A stretch of DNA of 64,000 bases, taken from assembly GCA_010015745.1 (NCBI GenBank), contig ML978208.1:124001-188000 (forward strand), in the 5' to 3' direction. The notes beneath the pieces are model-generated. The model had not been told where the DNA came from and did not search any database. It saw only the letters and a program-made list of their open reading frames with translations. Shown one piece after another: positions 53,786 to 64,000 of the stretch (its first letter is position 1; every line of letters begins with the position of its first letter). Position numbers and translations under genes: made by a program. This DNA comes from Setomelanomma holmii (lineage: Eukaryota; Ascomycota; Dothideomycetes; Pleosporales; Phaeosphaeriaceae).

Positions 53786-56107
53786 TCATATAAGTTCAAG
53801 GATCTCCATATCGCAGTTCTCAAACAGCTGCGAACAAGCAGACACAGGCATGTCCACTTGCTCGTCTTCTTTCATAATATACTCGCAGGCGGACCAGAAC
53901 CCTACCCTGCAGAACTTTCGTCTTCCACCATTATTACGCTGCTCAGCCAAGATAAGACCGGCAAATTCAGTCTGCTTTGAAGTTGCAGACCACAATTGCT
54001 CCTCAGCATACTTGACCAAGAGCAGCGTGACGTCCTCATTATACTCTTCATCCTCTGGTTCCCTCATAGCATTGAAGTGTACAGTACCGAGTTCCTTTCC
54101 GGTTTGTTTTTCGTACAGTAGTGTCGTGCGCGGAAAGCGATCCACTTCAGTTACGCGGCAGATCGCTGCAGCCAATCGTCCTCTGATAGTTAGCGTAGCG
54201 GGACTCGACATCCCCATAGGGCGCACTGGTATCTCGAAGTTGGAATTTGTGGCTCATGACTACGATCGTATATGGAGATTCTGCACGAGGCGGGGACCTT
54301 TCTGGAGGGTTCGTTTGGTGGAAATGCTGGACCTCGGTGTCGATTGAGGTCCAAGCCCAACTTGGACATCGGCGCTGCTCTTTTCGATTGCTCGTCTAAT
54401 CCGGACATCTCCAATACCATAGCAAGTCTTGGGGAAATTTTGAGAGCCAATGGCCTGCGACATAAGTCTCCTCGGTCTGTTCTGGGCTCATCGTTGCCAT
54501 TCCATGTGCTATTCCAGATATTGCCAATGTACGATCAGTACTAAACGTCAAGTGTCGCTGCGAGTATGCCTCGACTATGGAGTACCAAGTACCCATCATA
54601 TCTTCTTTGCTTGCGAAATTCCGGCCAAGAAGTGTTGCGGGAACATGGCCATTACTCAACTTGGGCAACCAAATTTTTCCAATATTTGACGGCCAGTCCT
54701 GCGTCCAGCCATCACTACTTTCGGCTGAGTACTCGTCCGTAAATGGACATAGAAAGTGGACCTGATTGCGACGATACTCGAGAACACGGGACGAGAGCAA
54801 TCGCTCCTGCAAGCACCATCCACGCTGTGCCAACGGCTCTACAACGAGTAGATCTTCGTCTTCGATTGGATAAGCGTGGACCTTCGTAATATCGTCAGAG
54901 CCACCAGCTTGCGCATACCGGACTCGAAGCTCCAAAGTTCGATCGGTGTAGTGATTCCGGTCGCCGAGAAATCCTTCCTGGGCACTGCATGGGTAGGACG
55001 CCGCGATATTACAGACTGCATTACTGTAGATTGCGGGCATCTTAGCTATCTCGTGAGATCTGTCTTGATCGTTGTCTTGTATGATGCACAGACTGTCTAC
55101 CCAAAGATACTGGAAGCCCATATCCACGGATACCGTAATTGCATCTCGTATGGTCGCAGACAGCTCTTCCAGATCTATGTGATCCTTTGATTGCGAGAAG
55201 GTCTCTGCCGTAGTCCCGTATTCTTGGTCACCACCCCAACAGTATGAGAGCGTCAGGTACGGAACTGGGTCATTTGGTTCTGTTTCGAATATTCGAGTGT
55301 CGATTTTCCCGTCAATTGTTGTGTGAATCTTGATAAGTCTGGTTGGCATAAGTGCTGATGTAAGATCGTGCTCGTGTTTATGATCCTTGATACAGGTCGA
55401 CAATCAGGAGCGAGCGAGATCGAACGAGATCGAACGAGTCTGAAGATGATGGACATCGCGCGATAGGCCTAGTCTTCATTCGAGATTTTAATTGACTTCC
55501 TATGCGGTCATGTAGGCAGGAGGTTGTCATCTCTGAGATTAGATATGAAGATGATTCGGAGCTTTCGGGGTGTAGTACCTTCCAAAGCAACGAAGTCCAG
55601 CTCCGGCCCTTCCCAAAGATAGCTAAAACGCCCTCTTGTACTCTTGCCATCGCTTCTCATCAAGTCTCTTTTCAAGCGGGTTCGATTCTTGACCATCTGA
55701 AAGCATTCCAAGTGGAGTTGTAGTTGTGGCTCTGCCTGGGTGGACCATACGTCATGCGACGTTTGGGGGTTCTGGACGTCGTTTTTCTCAATTTCGTAGT
55801 ATCTATCGTGGTCTTCTCCATCTGTACTTTCAGGCTGTGTTTCATCTTCCAGGCTTGATCCTGTGGCAATTTTCTCGTTGTCCAGAGCCTCATCCTCACC
55901 CAGGACTGCCGGGAGGCTTGCAAATTGGCCATCAAGATACCCTGCATGATCTGGTCCGGCCGCTTGCAGATCAAACGCATCTATTGCTGAAGTCCACTGG
56001 TAGAACGAGCAACCATCTCGCACTGCAATTTTGACGTCCTCCACAGTTAGGTGCAGAACTGACGCAACCTCATCGGGAGATCCGTATCGAGAATCATAAA
56101 TTTGGTA
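53786..56107 (-). pseudogene. HET-domain gene, broken by stops and frameshifts
   Basis: Reading 5' to 3' on the minus strand: an N-terminal segment (SVLHLTVEDVKIAVRDGCSF) with an acidic stretch. Then SSSDSFDL, immediately disrupted by a 10-bp tandem duplication (55416-55435). Next comes LARS, TGA (55404-55406), LSTCIKDHKHEHD. The HET domain follows: MPTRLIKIHTTIDGK, YLTLSYCWGG, QYLWVDSLCIIQD, MPAIYSNAVCNIAAS and RGWCLQERLLSSRVL. TAG at 54396-54398 is followed in the same frame by CPSWAWTSIDTE. A frame change near 54205 leads to LTIRGRLAAAI and a final acidic region to 53786. Large parts stay open (54396-55403 is 335 codons), so decay looks recent. The intact HET protein at 5.7 kb is a different subtype. 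Confidence 0.8.
55416..55435. repeat. 10-bp perfect tandem duplication inside the HET pseudogene
   Basis: GAGATCGAAC occurs twice in tandem. On the minus strand, dropping one copy brings SSSDSFDL into the same frame as ARS and the HET region after it, so this duplication is a likely frameshift lesion. Confidence 0.85.
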
Positions 56108-56599
56108 GATTTATAATGACCTGACCACAGTGATGACAGGAATGCGCATTTGTTGCCATGATCGCAGGCGCTGCATATGCGGTGCTATTAGATGAGGACT
56201 TCGGTAAGCAAAAGAACCTTGGAAGTGGGCGAGAGAGCTCATTGCGACTTTCCCCATTTGGGCCTGGCTGAGAAGACCCACCCTCTTCAAGGCGTTTTCT
56301 CACCTTGCGTCAAGCACTACTTTAAGGTATTCAATCCTGGTCAGATCGTCACCATGACCCAAAGAGAGCACCAACGCGTTCTCCTGACCAATATGATCCG
56401 TGTACCGAACAGGTCGATAATCACCTGTAGCACTTCAGCTCACCACTCATCAGTGCATGCCATGTCGTAGCTTGAGCGAACTGTCGCTGAATCAATATTG
56501 CGTTTTACATCATTTTGATGTACGTTGGCTGATCTGCTGCCATCTGTCCTTTCTCCAGGTGGTATGTACACTCCAAATCTTGCGCTTTTATAGCGACTC
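56108..56599. other. Intergenic, no gene seen
   Basis: About 490 bp between the HET remnant and the 3' end of the decarboxylase gene. Only short frames. Confidence 0.5.
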
Positions 56600-58228
56600 T
56601 CACGCACTCTTTCCGTTTTGCCTAATAGCCTCCTCTACGAGCGCATCAAACACACCCTTGAGATACTTCTCTTCGCTCAGTATTGTCGCACTGACCACAC
56701 GGATAACGTACGTCCCGCATATTACCGTACTCGTCAAGAAGAATTCACCCTTCGAATTGACCGCTTCGTACACCTCTTTAGTCCTTTGACTCGCGTTTTC
56801 GCAGTATTGCGCCTCCGCATTGGGCGTAAAGTCATTTGAGTAAGACTCATGTGTTGGGTCAGGCTTGTTGGCTGCCGTGAGCGAAGCGGTTGGAGCCGAC
56901 GGCTTGATCTGGAAAGTGACTAGGCCGAAGGCAGGTTCAGTGGCAACGCTGAAGACGTCTGGACGTGACTTTAGTAGATCCAAGAAGTATTCACCTAGCT
57001 TGATATGCTTCCGAATGAACGAGCGAAGCCCATTGACGCCATATGTGCGCAGAACGAACCAGACCTTTAAGCTCCTGAAACGCCGGCCTAGCGGGATTTG
57101 CCAGTCGCGATAGTCTGTGACTAGGCCGGACTCTGTGAACTCGTTCCGCAAGTAACTTGGCGTAATGCTGTACGTATCCATGAGGTCTTTGCGACGCTTG
57201 ATGAAGAAGGCGGAGCAATCGAAATTGACGAGCAGCCACTTGTGAAGGTTGAAGTTGAAGGAATCAAAATTGGCCATGGGCTGGCATAGGTGTTGGTACT
57301 CTGGGCAGACGAGAGCAGAACCCGCATATGCGGCGTCAACATGGATCCATACATCCGGGTACTCTTTTGCGAGCTGAGCAATACCTTCGAGGTCGTCAAC
57401 CGCACATGTTGCGGTACTACCGAGAGTGGCCGTGAAGTAGAACGGCTCCAGCCCTTTCGCTCGACATGCTTCAATCGTGCTCCTTAAAGCATCGGCAGTG
57501 ACACTGTAGTCTGTCTCTTTTGGTGCGGGCACAGTCCTGAAACGTGTGCCTGCAATGATTGCTGCTTTCTGCGTGCTTGAATGAGCGTGTTCAGACCCTA
57601 GGGCCACAAGCTTTCCTCGCATCTCAGCAGCTCTATCCAACCTCTCCTCGCCCTCGGGCATATCAGCCAACCGTCTCCTAATCAATCGTTCCCTTGCGGC
57701 AACGACTGCAGTCACAACAACTTCACTTGCCGTTCCTTGAATGATGCCACCTCCTCCGTTCTCGCTGGAGCTTAGGTAACACTTCGGCAGACCGATGAGA
57801 TTGCAAATCCAGTCCATCATAACGGTCTCCAATTCCGTGATAGCAGGCGAACAAATCCAATTGAACGCTGCGGCATTGAAAGCGCCACTGTACATGTCTC
57901 CAATCATAGCCGGAAAGGATGAATTGCACGGAAAGAAGGCCATGAACTTGGGTGATTGCCAATGTGTGAGACCTGGCATGATGACGCGATCTATGTCAGC
58001 CTGGATGGTTTCCCATGCTTCGCCGTCTTCCGGTGGACCTTCGGGGAGGAGAGGTCGCAAGTAGCCGGGTTTGATGGACGGTAATACTGGTCGTTCATCG
58101 AGCGTGTCATAGTAGTTGGCGACTATTCTAATTTCAATTGTTGTTCACGCTGATAAATACTGAAATTCGAAAGACTTACTTTCGTCAATGGCACCTTTTG
58201 CCGCCTGCCGAAACTGTGAAGAATCCAT
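56600..58228 (-). CDS. PLP-dependent aromatic-L-amino-acid decarboxylase (group II)
   Basis: Exon 1 (58228-58180, MDSSQFRQAAKGAIDE) and exon 2 (58122-56600) give 523 aa. The 57-nt intron (GTAAGT, acceptor GAATAG, phase 1) restores ANYYDTLDERPVLPSIKPGY. The group II decarboxylase blocks are all present: HWQSPKFMAFFPCNSSFPAM, WICSPAITELETVMMDW, GGGIIQGTASEVVVTAVVAA, then HSSTQKAA, ATLGSTATCAVDDL and WIHVDAAYAGSALVCPEYQH. The PLP Lys is in NFNLHKWLLVNFDCSAFF. Later blocks include RFRSLKVWFVLRTYG and TYVIRVVSATILSEE. The substrate is probably tyrosine, tryptophan or DOPA (family inference). The first exon supplies the natural start, absent from the longer second exon. The first AG of the acceptor region would give a stop. 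Confidence 0.93.
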
Positions 58229-58915
58229 TGTGGGGTAAGAAGTCGATTGGTTCGAACAGATCCACCTATCTGAGTATCGATACGACGTCTACGTAGGGAT
58301 TTTTAAGAAATGCAAGAATGGTGAGGAAGCAGAGGAACATAGGCACTGGGTTTTGTGGAGCATACGCAACGGTCAAGTAAGAATTTCGGTTCCGCTAATT
58401 CCGCACTATTGCCATTGTGGGCCTAGGCTACCGAAGTGCGGAATGTGGGGCTCGAGATATTACACCCGTAGGGCGTGCCTCTATACTCCATGATGAATGC
58501 TGGAAGATGCCAGATAGCGATAGAGGCTTTCAGTTGAGTCGACGTACGTTGCCTGAACAGCAGGTTTGCCACTGCATCTCTGTCTTCATGAGCTCCATGA
58601 AACGAGCAGTTGTTGAAGTTACCATGGCCCCCCTCAAGAAATTGTGTCGAAATCCAACTCGAATGACATCAAGTTCTCGCCTATAGTCGAGCCTGATTGT
58701 ACTCAAAGCCTAGAGTACTGGCATATGATTGGTTTTACTGCTGGCTGGAGGCTGTCGAGTATGGGCTAGAGGTTCGTCTCCTACAAAACTCCCAGCGAGG
58801 ACCGTAGTAATATTTGAGTTATGCTCAGAATATGCTGAGCTTGAGTACCAAATATATGGGTATACGCATGGTGAGAAGTAAAACTGAAGACTTTTGAGCG
58901 TACAGATTGTTGGCA
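58229..58915. other. Upstream region of the decarboxylase gene; 3' flank of BRE2
   Basis: About 690 bp. A plus-strand frame at 58417-58686 is short and unrecognised. Confidence 0.5.
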
Positions 58916-60682
58916 TCAGTACCTTTTGCCCACTTCCACGCCGAGATTCTCATCAGGATTTGCGAAGCCCCTGGCCCTCGGGGTAGATTTGCCAGCAACG
59001 TCTTGAGGTGTTTCGCCTTTATACTCCCAGCCGCCATCTTGCGAGAAGAAATCAACCTCATCAATGATGTCCCATACAACGTCTTCAGCTATTTGTTCCT
59101 TGAAACGGTCGCCAATAGCGCGCAATTTGCGGCCTTCCGGAATCTGCTTCTCTCTCTCGTTGCTACCAGCCATGTGCGTATCTTTTTCGCGCTGCTGGAC
59201 AAGCTCATTTGGCGGGCACCAAAAGTCGGGACCAAAGTTGACTTGTGCAATCCCGCCATTGAACAGCGATATAGCAGGAATGTAGCCGACCATACCGTCG
59301 TCGAAGCCTGTCCGAGCACCTGTCTTCACCGCCTCGACCGACGGCACGCTGGCCGGAGGCAGAAAGGCCAAAAGATTCTCAAAAGCAATGCCAACCTCCT
59401 GACCGTTCTTGTAGACCTTGATGTGCGAGTGCGGGAGTGATCTCACACTGATATCTTCGTGATTGGGTGAGGGGTAGATCTTGGGAACCGGGCCTCTGTC
59501 GTGGTACGCCTCAACCATCTTGGTCACCTGATAGTCCAGCTGCTCAAAGTAGAAGTTGCCTTTGTATGGCACCGGTATCCGATCTCGAATAATGTCCACA
59601 GGCTTTTCGGCTGGATCATTGGAGGGGTCAAATCCATCTCCAAGGTCCACTGCTGGATTGTAGATGCCTTCGATGACCTTGCGATGCAGAGACAGCGCAG
59701 GCAGCTGGATCTCCAGGCCTATTACATCACCTTCTTGGATATGCTGGTCTGTGACATACTCAACTGGCACAGGCTTTCCATGCGGCGGGCGTGCCTTCAT
59801 GTGCTTGCTCTTGGCGCCCTTGGGAAGAGGTTTGAAGATCTTTGAAGCCCGCGACCTATGCTGTGCCTCAAAGCGGGCATCTGTGATACCATAGCTGTAG
59901 CCATCGAAGCCGACGGGCCCATCCAGCGGTGCCTCTCTCCTCGCCCAACCCATGCGGATGTGAGGACCAGGCTTCGTGTCGCCAGTCTTTGGGTCCATGG
60001 GGTCTTTGGGGCCATCGAAGGGTATGCCGCGCAGTATCTTGACTTCGTAATAGAGTCTGCCTTCTCTTGCAACCACGTTACCTCTACCCATGCGCCAGCC
60101 TTTCTCCTGCGTCACAACAGTCGCGCTATCGTCAAAGTGGAACCACTTGTCTGAGTCTTCGTGGCTCATCCTAGGTCCATATGGCCTGGAGTCGCTCTGT
60201 CGGTAGTACTGTTTGTGCCGGAACAGAGGGTCAGCCACGCAGGGCGTGTACTTGTATCCTCGCTTGTTCCATGCCTGGTCGTGCGGCTTCTTCAATTCTG
60301 CAGCATAGTCCGGGGTGAAGATTGGCTGTGGCTCGTGGGACATGAAAAGGCTGTCCTTGGGCGGCTCGTAGTCGGAAGCTTTGGGCTCAGGTATCGAATA
60401 TCGCATAGGCGAGTCGGCGGTTGGCCGGTCCTTTTTGGTCGTCTTCGCATTGGGAGTGCTTGCGCGCGTGTTCGCTGAAGCTTCGCGCTTCTTGAGGGTC
60501 TCGCGCTTTTCCCTCTGCTCGCGCTCACGCGGCGGCACTTTTGGACGAGCGCGCGCCGCAGCATCGGGATTGGGGTTCAGTGGAGAAGATATGGCGGGCG
60601 CATGATCTTCTTCGAGCGGCCGTCGTATGGGAGGGCCCAGTGCGGGCGTATTCGAACGCGAATTAGACTGCGATTCAGCCAT
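58916..60682 (-). CDS. BRE2: COMPASS subunit Bre2/Ash2-like, SPRY domain
   Basis: A 588-codon uninterrupted frame from ATG (MAESQSNSRSNTPALGPP). The basic, disordered N-terminus (RPKVPPREREQREKRETLKK) is followed by a split SPRY domain: DSDKWFHFDDSATVVTQEKG, MGRGNVVAREGRLYYEVKIL, HIRMGWARREAPLDGPVGFD, GYSYGITDARFEAQHRSRAS, IQEGDVIGLEIQLPALSLHR, SHIKVYKNGQEVGIAFENLL and YIPAISLFNGGIAQVNFGPD. Bre2 (Ash2L) is a core subunit of the Set1/COMPASS histone H3K4 methyltransferase in the nucleus. No intron is needed. It diverges from ENP1 across 306 bp. Confidence 0.92.
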   Translation of the reverse strand: MAESQSNSRSNTPALGPPIRRPLEEDHAPAISSPLNPNPDAAARARPKVPPREREQREKRETLKKREASANTRASTPNAKTTKKDRPTADSPMRYSIPEPKASDYEPPKDSLFMSHEPQPIFTPDYAAELKKPHDQAWNKRGYKYTPCVADPLFRHKQYYRQSDSRPYGPRMSHEDSDKWFHFDDSATVVTQEKGWRMGRGNVVAREGRLYYEVKILRGIPFDGPKDPMDPKTGDTKPGPHIRMGWARREAPLDGPVGFDGYSYGITDARFEAQHRSRASKIFKPLPKGAKSKHMKARPPHGKPVPVEYVTDQHIQEGDVIGLEIQLPALSLHRKVIEGIYNPAVDLGDGFDPSNDPAEKPVDIIRDRIPVPYKGNFYFEQLDYQVTKMVEAYHDRGPVPKIYPSPNHEDISVRSLPHSHIKVYKNGQEVGIAFENLLAFLPPASVPSVEAVKTGARTGFDDGMVGYIPAISLFNGGIAQVNFGPDFWCPPNELVQQREKDTHMAGSNEREKQIPEGRKLRAIGDRFKEQIAEDVVWDIIDEVDFFSQDGGWEYKGETPQDVAGKSTPRARGFANPDENLGVEVGKRY

Positions 60683-60988
60683 GTTGGTCGTGAAGGCTGA
60701 GAACGTTGGTGCCAGAGACGGAGCGGTTGACGGGTAACGCGACAGGGATGCTCTACTGTAGGTACGAATGGCTGTCCATGCACAAAAGTTTGGGCGCGAC
60801 CGAACCCCACTAAACTTTTTGTCTCCGCCGCACGCATTCGAAACCTTACTTTACACCCGCAGATCCACCACCGGGACGGCCAGCGACATTGAGGACTCCC
60901 ATTTGAAGTGCCTTTGATTGCAGCGTTGCCCCAGAAACATCACATTTCTATCCCACTCGAGCCTGCCGGCGCCGTTCACACAGTCGAA
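60683..60988. promoter_or_regulatory. Shared divergent promoter of BRE2 and ENP1
   Basis: Only 306 bp separate the two start codons, so the promoters of a chromatin factor and a ribosome-biogenesis factor must overlap or adjoin. No clear TATA box is seen. Confidence 0.55.
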
Positions 60989-62500
60989 ATGCCAAAGGCA
61001 CCGAAGTCGCCTGGTGCGCCAGGACAGCGTCACAATCCCCTCGTAGAAGAGTACGCACCGTCGGATCCGTGGAAGCACAAACCCGCGAAGCGCCAAAAGC
61101 GCAACAAGGACGAGAAAGAGGAGGAAAAATTTGTAGACTCGAAGAGTTCACGCAAGATCCTAGACATTGGGCGAGAGCTTGAGGAGGAAGATGAGCGAGA
61201 GAACAAGGCCCAACGGTCAGAAGGCGCAAATCCTGCATTCGACTTCGAGACTCGAATGGGCGAGGACGAGCCAGAAATCGACGAGGGTGCACACATTGAA
61301 GATGACGACGAGGCATGGGGCGAGGACGACGAAGAGGTGGAAGAGGTGGAGATTGACGCGAACGATCTGGCGGCCTGGAATAAATTCATACCAACAGACG
61401 ACATTCCCATTGTGTGGCCAGGGGAGGAAGCGCAACCCTCAGGACCTGGCACAGACCTGGCAGCGCTGATCTTGGAGAAGATCGCAGCACATGAGGCTTC
61501 AGATGGCGCAGTGAAGCAGCCAGAGATTTTGGGTGGAGGTGCGCCAGAAGATGCTATCGAGCTTCCTGCAAAGGTTGTTGAAGGTATACCAACCTCCGTC
61601 CGCCGTATTTTGATCCTTTGCTAAATCTCTCCAGTGTACTCCAAGATTGGCTTGATCATGAGCCGTTACAAGTCAGGCAAGCTGCCAAAGCCGTTCAAAA
61701 TCCTCCCCACTATTCCCGCCTGGGAGACGCTGCTCTCCATAACACATCCCGAAAATTGGACACCCAATGCCATGTTCGCTGCTACTCGCATCTTCATCTC
61801 CGCGAAGCCCCAGACTGCGCAGATCTTCCTCAACACCGTCCTGCTGCCTGCCGTGCAAGACAACATCCAGGAAACACACAAACTCAACGTCCACTTGTAC
61901 AACGCGCTCAAGAAGGCTTTATACAAGCCTAGCGCGTTCTTCAAGGGCGTCGTATTCCCCATGCTCACAGATGGATCGTGCACGCAGCGCGAGGCTGTCA
62001 TTGTCGCATCCGTCGTGGCCAAGGTCTCGGTTCCAGTGCTCCACTCCGCAGCAGCTCTTCACCGTCTATGCGAGATCGCAGCCGAGCAAATGTCTTCAGA
62101 TCCGGACGCAGCAGGGCCATGCAACATCTTCATCAAGACGCTTCTCGAGAAGAAGTACGCACTGCCTTTCAAGGTCATTGACGCCCTCGTCTTTCACTTC
62201 TTACGATTTCGCGGTGTGGGATTAGACGCGATGGATACGGAGTCTGTGGCCGGTGACCTGGGAGGCGCAGGCAAGCTGCCAGTCATCTGGCACCAGTGTT
62301 TACTAGCCTTTGCGCAGAGGTACAGGAACGACATCACAGAGGATCAAAGAGAGGCGCTGCTTGATCTGCTTCTATCAAGGGGTCACAAGAGCATCAGTCC
62401 TGAAGTGAGGCGAGAATTGCTGGAGGGCCGGGGTCGGGGCGTCATGCTTGAGCCTGCGCTTGTGGGTATTGATGGGGACGATACAATGGTTATGGGATGA
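60989..62500 (+). CDS. ENP1: Bystin, essential 40S ribosome biogenesis factor Enp1
   Basis: Exon 1 (60989-61583) and exon 2 (61635-62500) give 486 aa; intron GTATAC...CTCCAG, 51 nt, phase 1. The N-terminal part is charged and disordered: RHNPLVEEYAPSDPWKHKPA, KRQKRNKDEKEEEKF and acidic runs such as EDDDEAWGEDDEEVEEVEID. The bystin domain follows: YSKIGLIMSRYKSGKLPKPF, KILPTIPAWETLLSITHPEN, TRIFISAKPQTAQIFLNTVL, NVHLYNALKKALYKPSAFFK, GVVFPMLTDGSCTQREAVIV and VWHQ-like LPVIWHQCLLAFAQRYRND. Enp1 is needed for pre-40S maturation and shuttles with pre-ribosomes. The start is the ATG of MPKAPKSPG; an upstream non-ATG extension of the frame is not used. Confidence 0.94.
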
Positions 62501-62620
62501 GCACCACACTTGCTCGCCATGACCAATGATTGCACGTGCATATGACTGGCGTTTTAGAAGATAAGAGCATATGGTTCATATCAGAGACCAAGATATATAC
62601 CCTTCGTTGAACGAGACCAT

Positions 62621-62965
62621 CTATTCGCTCTTGATCTCTGCTTTCGTCTTGTAGAAGGCAACGTAGCCCTTGATCTTATTCATGTCTGGGAGTGGATTAG
62701 GATAGTACCACGCCGCATCCTTGACCTCGGTCTTGTTGGTCGTCACGGTGTAGTAGCTAGCATCGCCCTTGTACGGACAGTGCGTCTTGGTTGATGTGGG
62801 ACTGAAGCGTGACTTGTTGATGGACTCAGGCGGGAACTATGATGGTTTAGCATCGTGTCAGAGGAGAGAAGTGGTATGGCGCACGTAGATGTTTCCATCG
62901 ACGATCTCCCACTTGTCGGTCTCGGCAACGACGACGCCATTCACGGAGGCAGTCGCGTGGGGCAT
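62621..62965 (-). CDS. DUF427 protein
   Basis: Exon 1 (62965-62885, MPHATASVNGVVVAETDKWE) and exon 2 (62836-62621) give 98 aa after removing a 48-nt intron (GTGCGC...CATAG, phase 0). The DUF427 signature appears across the junction: the first exon ends VDGNIY, then FPPESINKSRF, TKTHCPYKGDASYYTV and KDAAWYYPNPLPD, then YVAFYKTK. DUF427 proteins are small beta-folded proteins found in bacteria and fungi, possibly ligand-binding; their biochemical role is not known. The longest frames in the region read other frames and miss this gene. Confidence 0.88.
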
Positions 62966-64000
62966 GGCTGTATGACGATCGTGAGTTGATCTATTTGATT
63001 TGAATATAGGTGGACTGGATGTTCAGAGCTTTGCAATGTTATATGTTGCTTCCTGCTTACGACATTTCTCAGCACGACGGAGTGCGGAGTACCGGTAGAT
63101 GTTATCGATAAGAACTTGACGCCGTCATCTTGCAGCAAGCTTACCATTGCAGCAACAGTCCGCCAGCCAGTCAGTTGGTAGTTATGTTACAGTCGTCTAA
63201 TAGTGAATAGTGATCTATTTGACCAAAGTGTCGTGTAAAGATCGGACGAATCGCGGAGCCTTAAACGCGTTCAGCACCACAAGCACGGGATCTCATTGGC
63301 CATAGAGCAGCAGCCAAACACTAAATTGGGACAGAATTGGAGAAGAAGCGATGTCTGATAGCTGAGTGACGCTCGAAAGTGAGAAACAGAAATTCGGCAA
63401 ACTTTGAAAGCATACCTCAACACACGGTCAAGGAATCTAGGTTCATCGCTTGCTCAGTCGCCCATGACCTATGGAAAACTGAGCAGGTTTGCCGCATTGA
63501 AGTCGTCTCGAACCTTGGGATGCTCGCATCGAATTCGGACGCCAAGCAATGCTATAAGATATTCAAAATCTACGATGGCGATTAAAAACAGGACGAGCCT
63601 GGAAGCCATTGCATTCACCGCTCATTCCACAGTTGTGCGCAGGATCTCTGCCGTGCAACTGGGACCGTGTTGAGCACGTGGGACTCGCTGCGTGATGCAG
63701 GCCGTCAGACCCTGGCGCCGCCAAATCAAGCAGCGTGTTTGAGCCTCAAGTCTTGGAAGGTGTTGCACGGTCAAAGGGATGCACAAAAGCCATCCTTTTA
63801 TCCATCCGCTATGCCTGGCTCCCGCTGAGGCTCCGCCGACATGCCCGGCGCCGTCGCCGAGTCGTGGCTAGGGCACAAGCGGTAATCCGACTATTGTCTC
63901 GATTGGAAAATAGGAAAAATGTATGTGCCGTCCGCAAGGGAGGGGAGACTTGCGGTGAGCTGCGAGTGTGACTTGAAGATTGATACAACGTGGAGGCAGA
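62966..64000. other. Gene-poor right end of the window
   Basis: About 1.0 kb. Small overlapping plus-strand frames (63379-63673, 63735-63971) are unrecognised. No repeat, tRNA or mobile element seen. Confidence 0.5.

Noticed and set aside
58907..59440. 177-codon plus-strand ORF
   Set aside because: Fully antisense to the BRE2 SPRY region, whose motifs are unmistakable; the ORF has no recognised similarity.

Overview
This 64 kb window comes from the nuclear genome of a filamentous ascomycete, most likely a dothideomycete. Genes have short GT-AG introns (mostly 47-110 nt, with CTRAC/CTGAT branch sites), lie on both strands and show no operon logic. Families present are typical of Pezizomycotina: HET-domain proteins, a DUF1996/WSC secreted protein, BTB proteins, a DHHC palmitoyltransferase, Rex3, Pcc1, Bre2 and Enp1. 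The class-level guess rests on recognised protein families only. I found no CRISPR array and recognised no rRNA or tRNA gene.

Layout. 0-18 kb: 5'-truncated Mhp1-like LRR protein (+), tubby/LURP-like protein with a 3' frame break (+), membrane protein (+), intact HET protein (-), HAD hydrolase (+), small mitochondrial-type protein (-), KEOPS subunit Pcc1 (+), RNA exonuclease Rex3 (-), Rog1-type lipase (+), GT25-like glycosyltransferase (-). 18-36 kb: palmitoyltransferase Pfa3 (+), a divergent pair of paralogous unknown genes, DUF1996-WSC protein (-), type I membrane protein (-), two tandem BTB genes (-), a coiled-coil protein (-), the Hcs1 DNA helicase with six exons (-). 36-58 kb is an accessory stretch: a broken Cys-rich receptor-like gene, an intact secreted carboxylesterase, an intact arrestin-like gene with a broken relative beside it, an MFS transporter with three in-frame stops, an intact 2OG-Fe(II) oxygenase, a broken pRiA4b ORF-3-like gene and a broken HET gene. 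56-64 kb returns to housekeeping genes: PLP decarboxylase, Bre2 and Enp1 in divergent arrangement, and a DUF427 protein.

The most striking feature is the contrast between intact, well-spliced core genes (helicase, Rex3, Enp1, Bre2, Pcc1, Pfa3) and at least five genes carrying stops or frameshifts between 37 and 56 kb. Because the core genes are clean, general sequencing error is a poor explanation, and local gene decay is more likely. A second notable point is a pair of divergent paralogs at 20.4-22.2 kb. Their relationship appears only after the first exon and 49-nt intron of the right-hand gene are recognised.

Exon-intron structures were deduced by eye from splice motifs, reading frame and family expectations. 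No alignment or transcript data were available.
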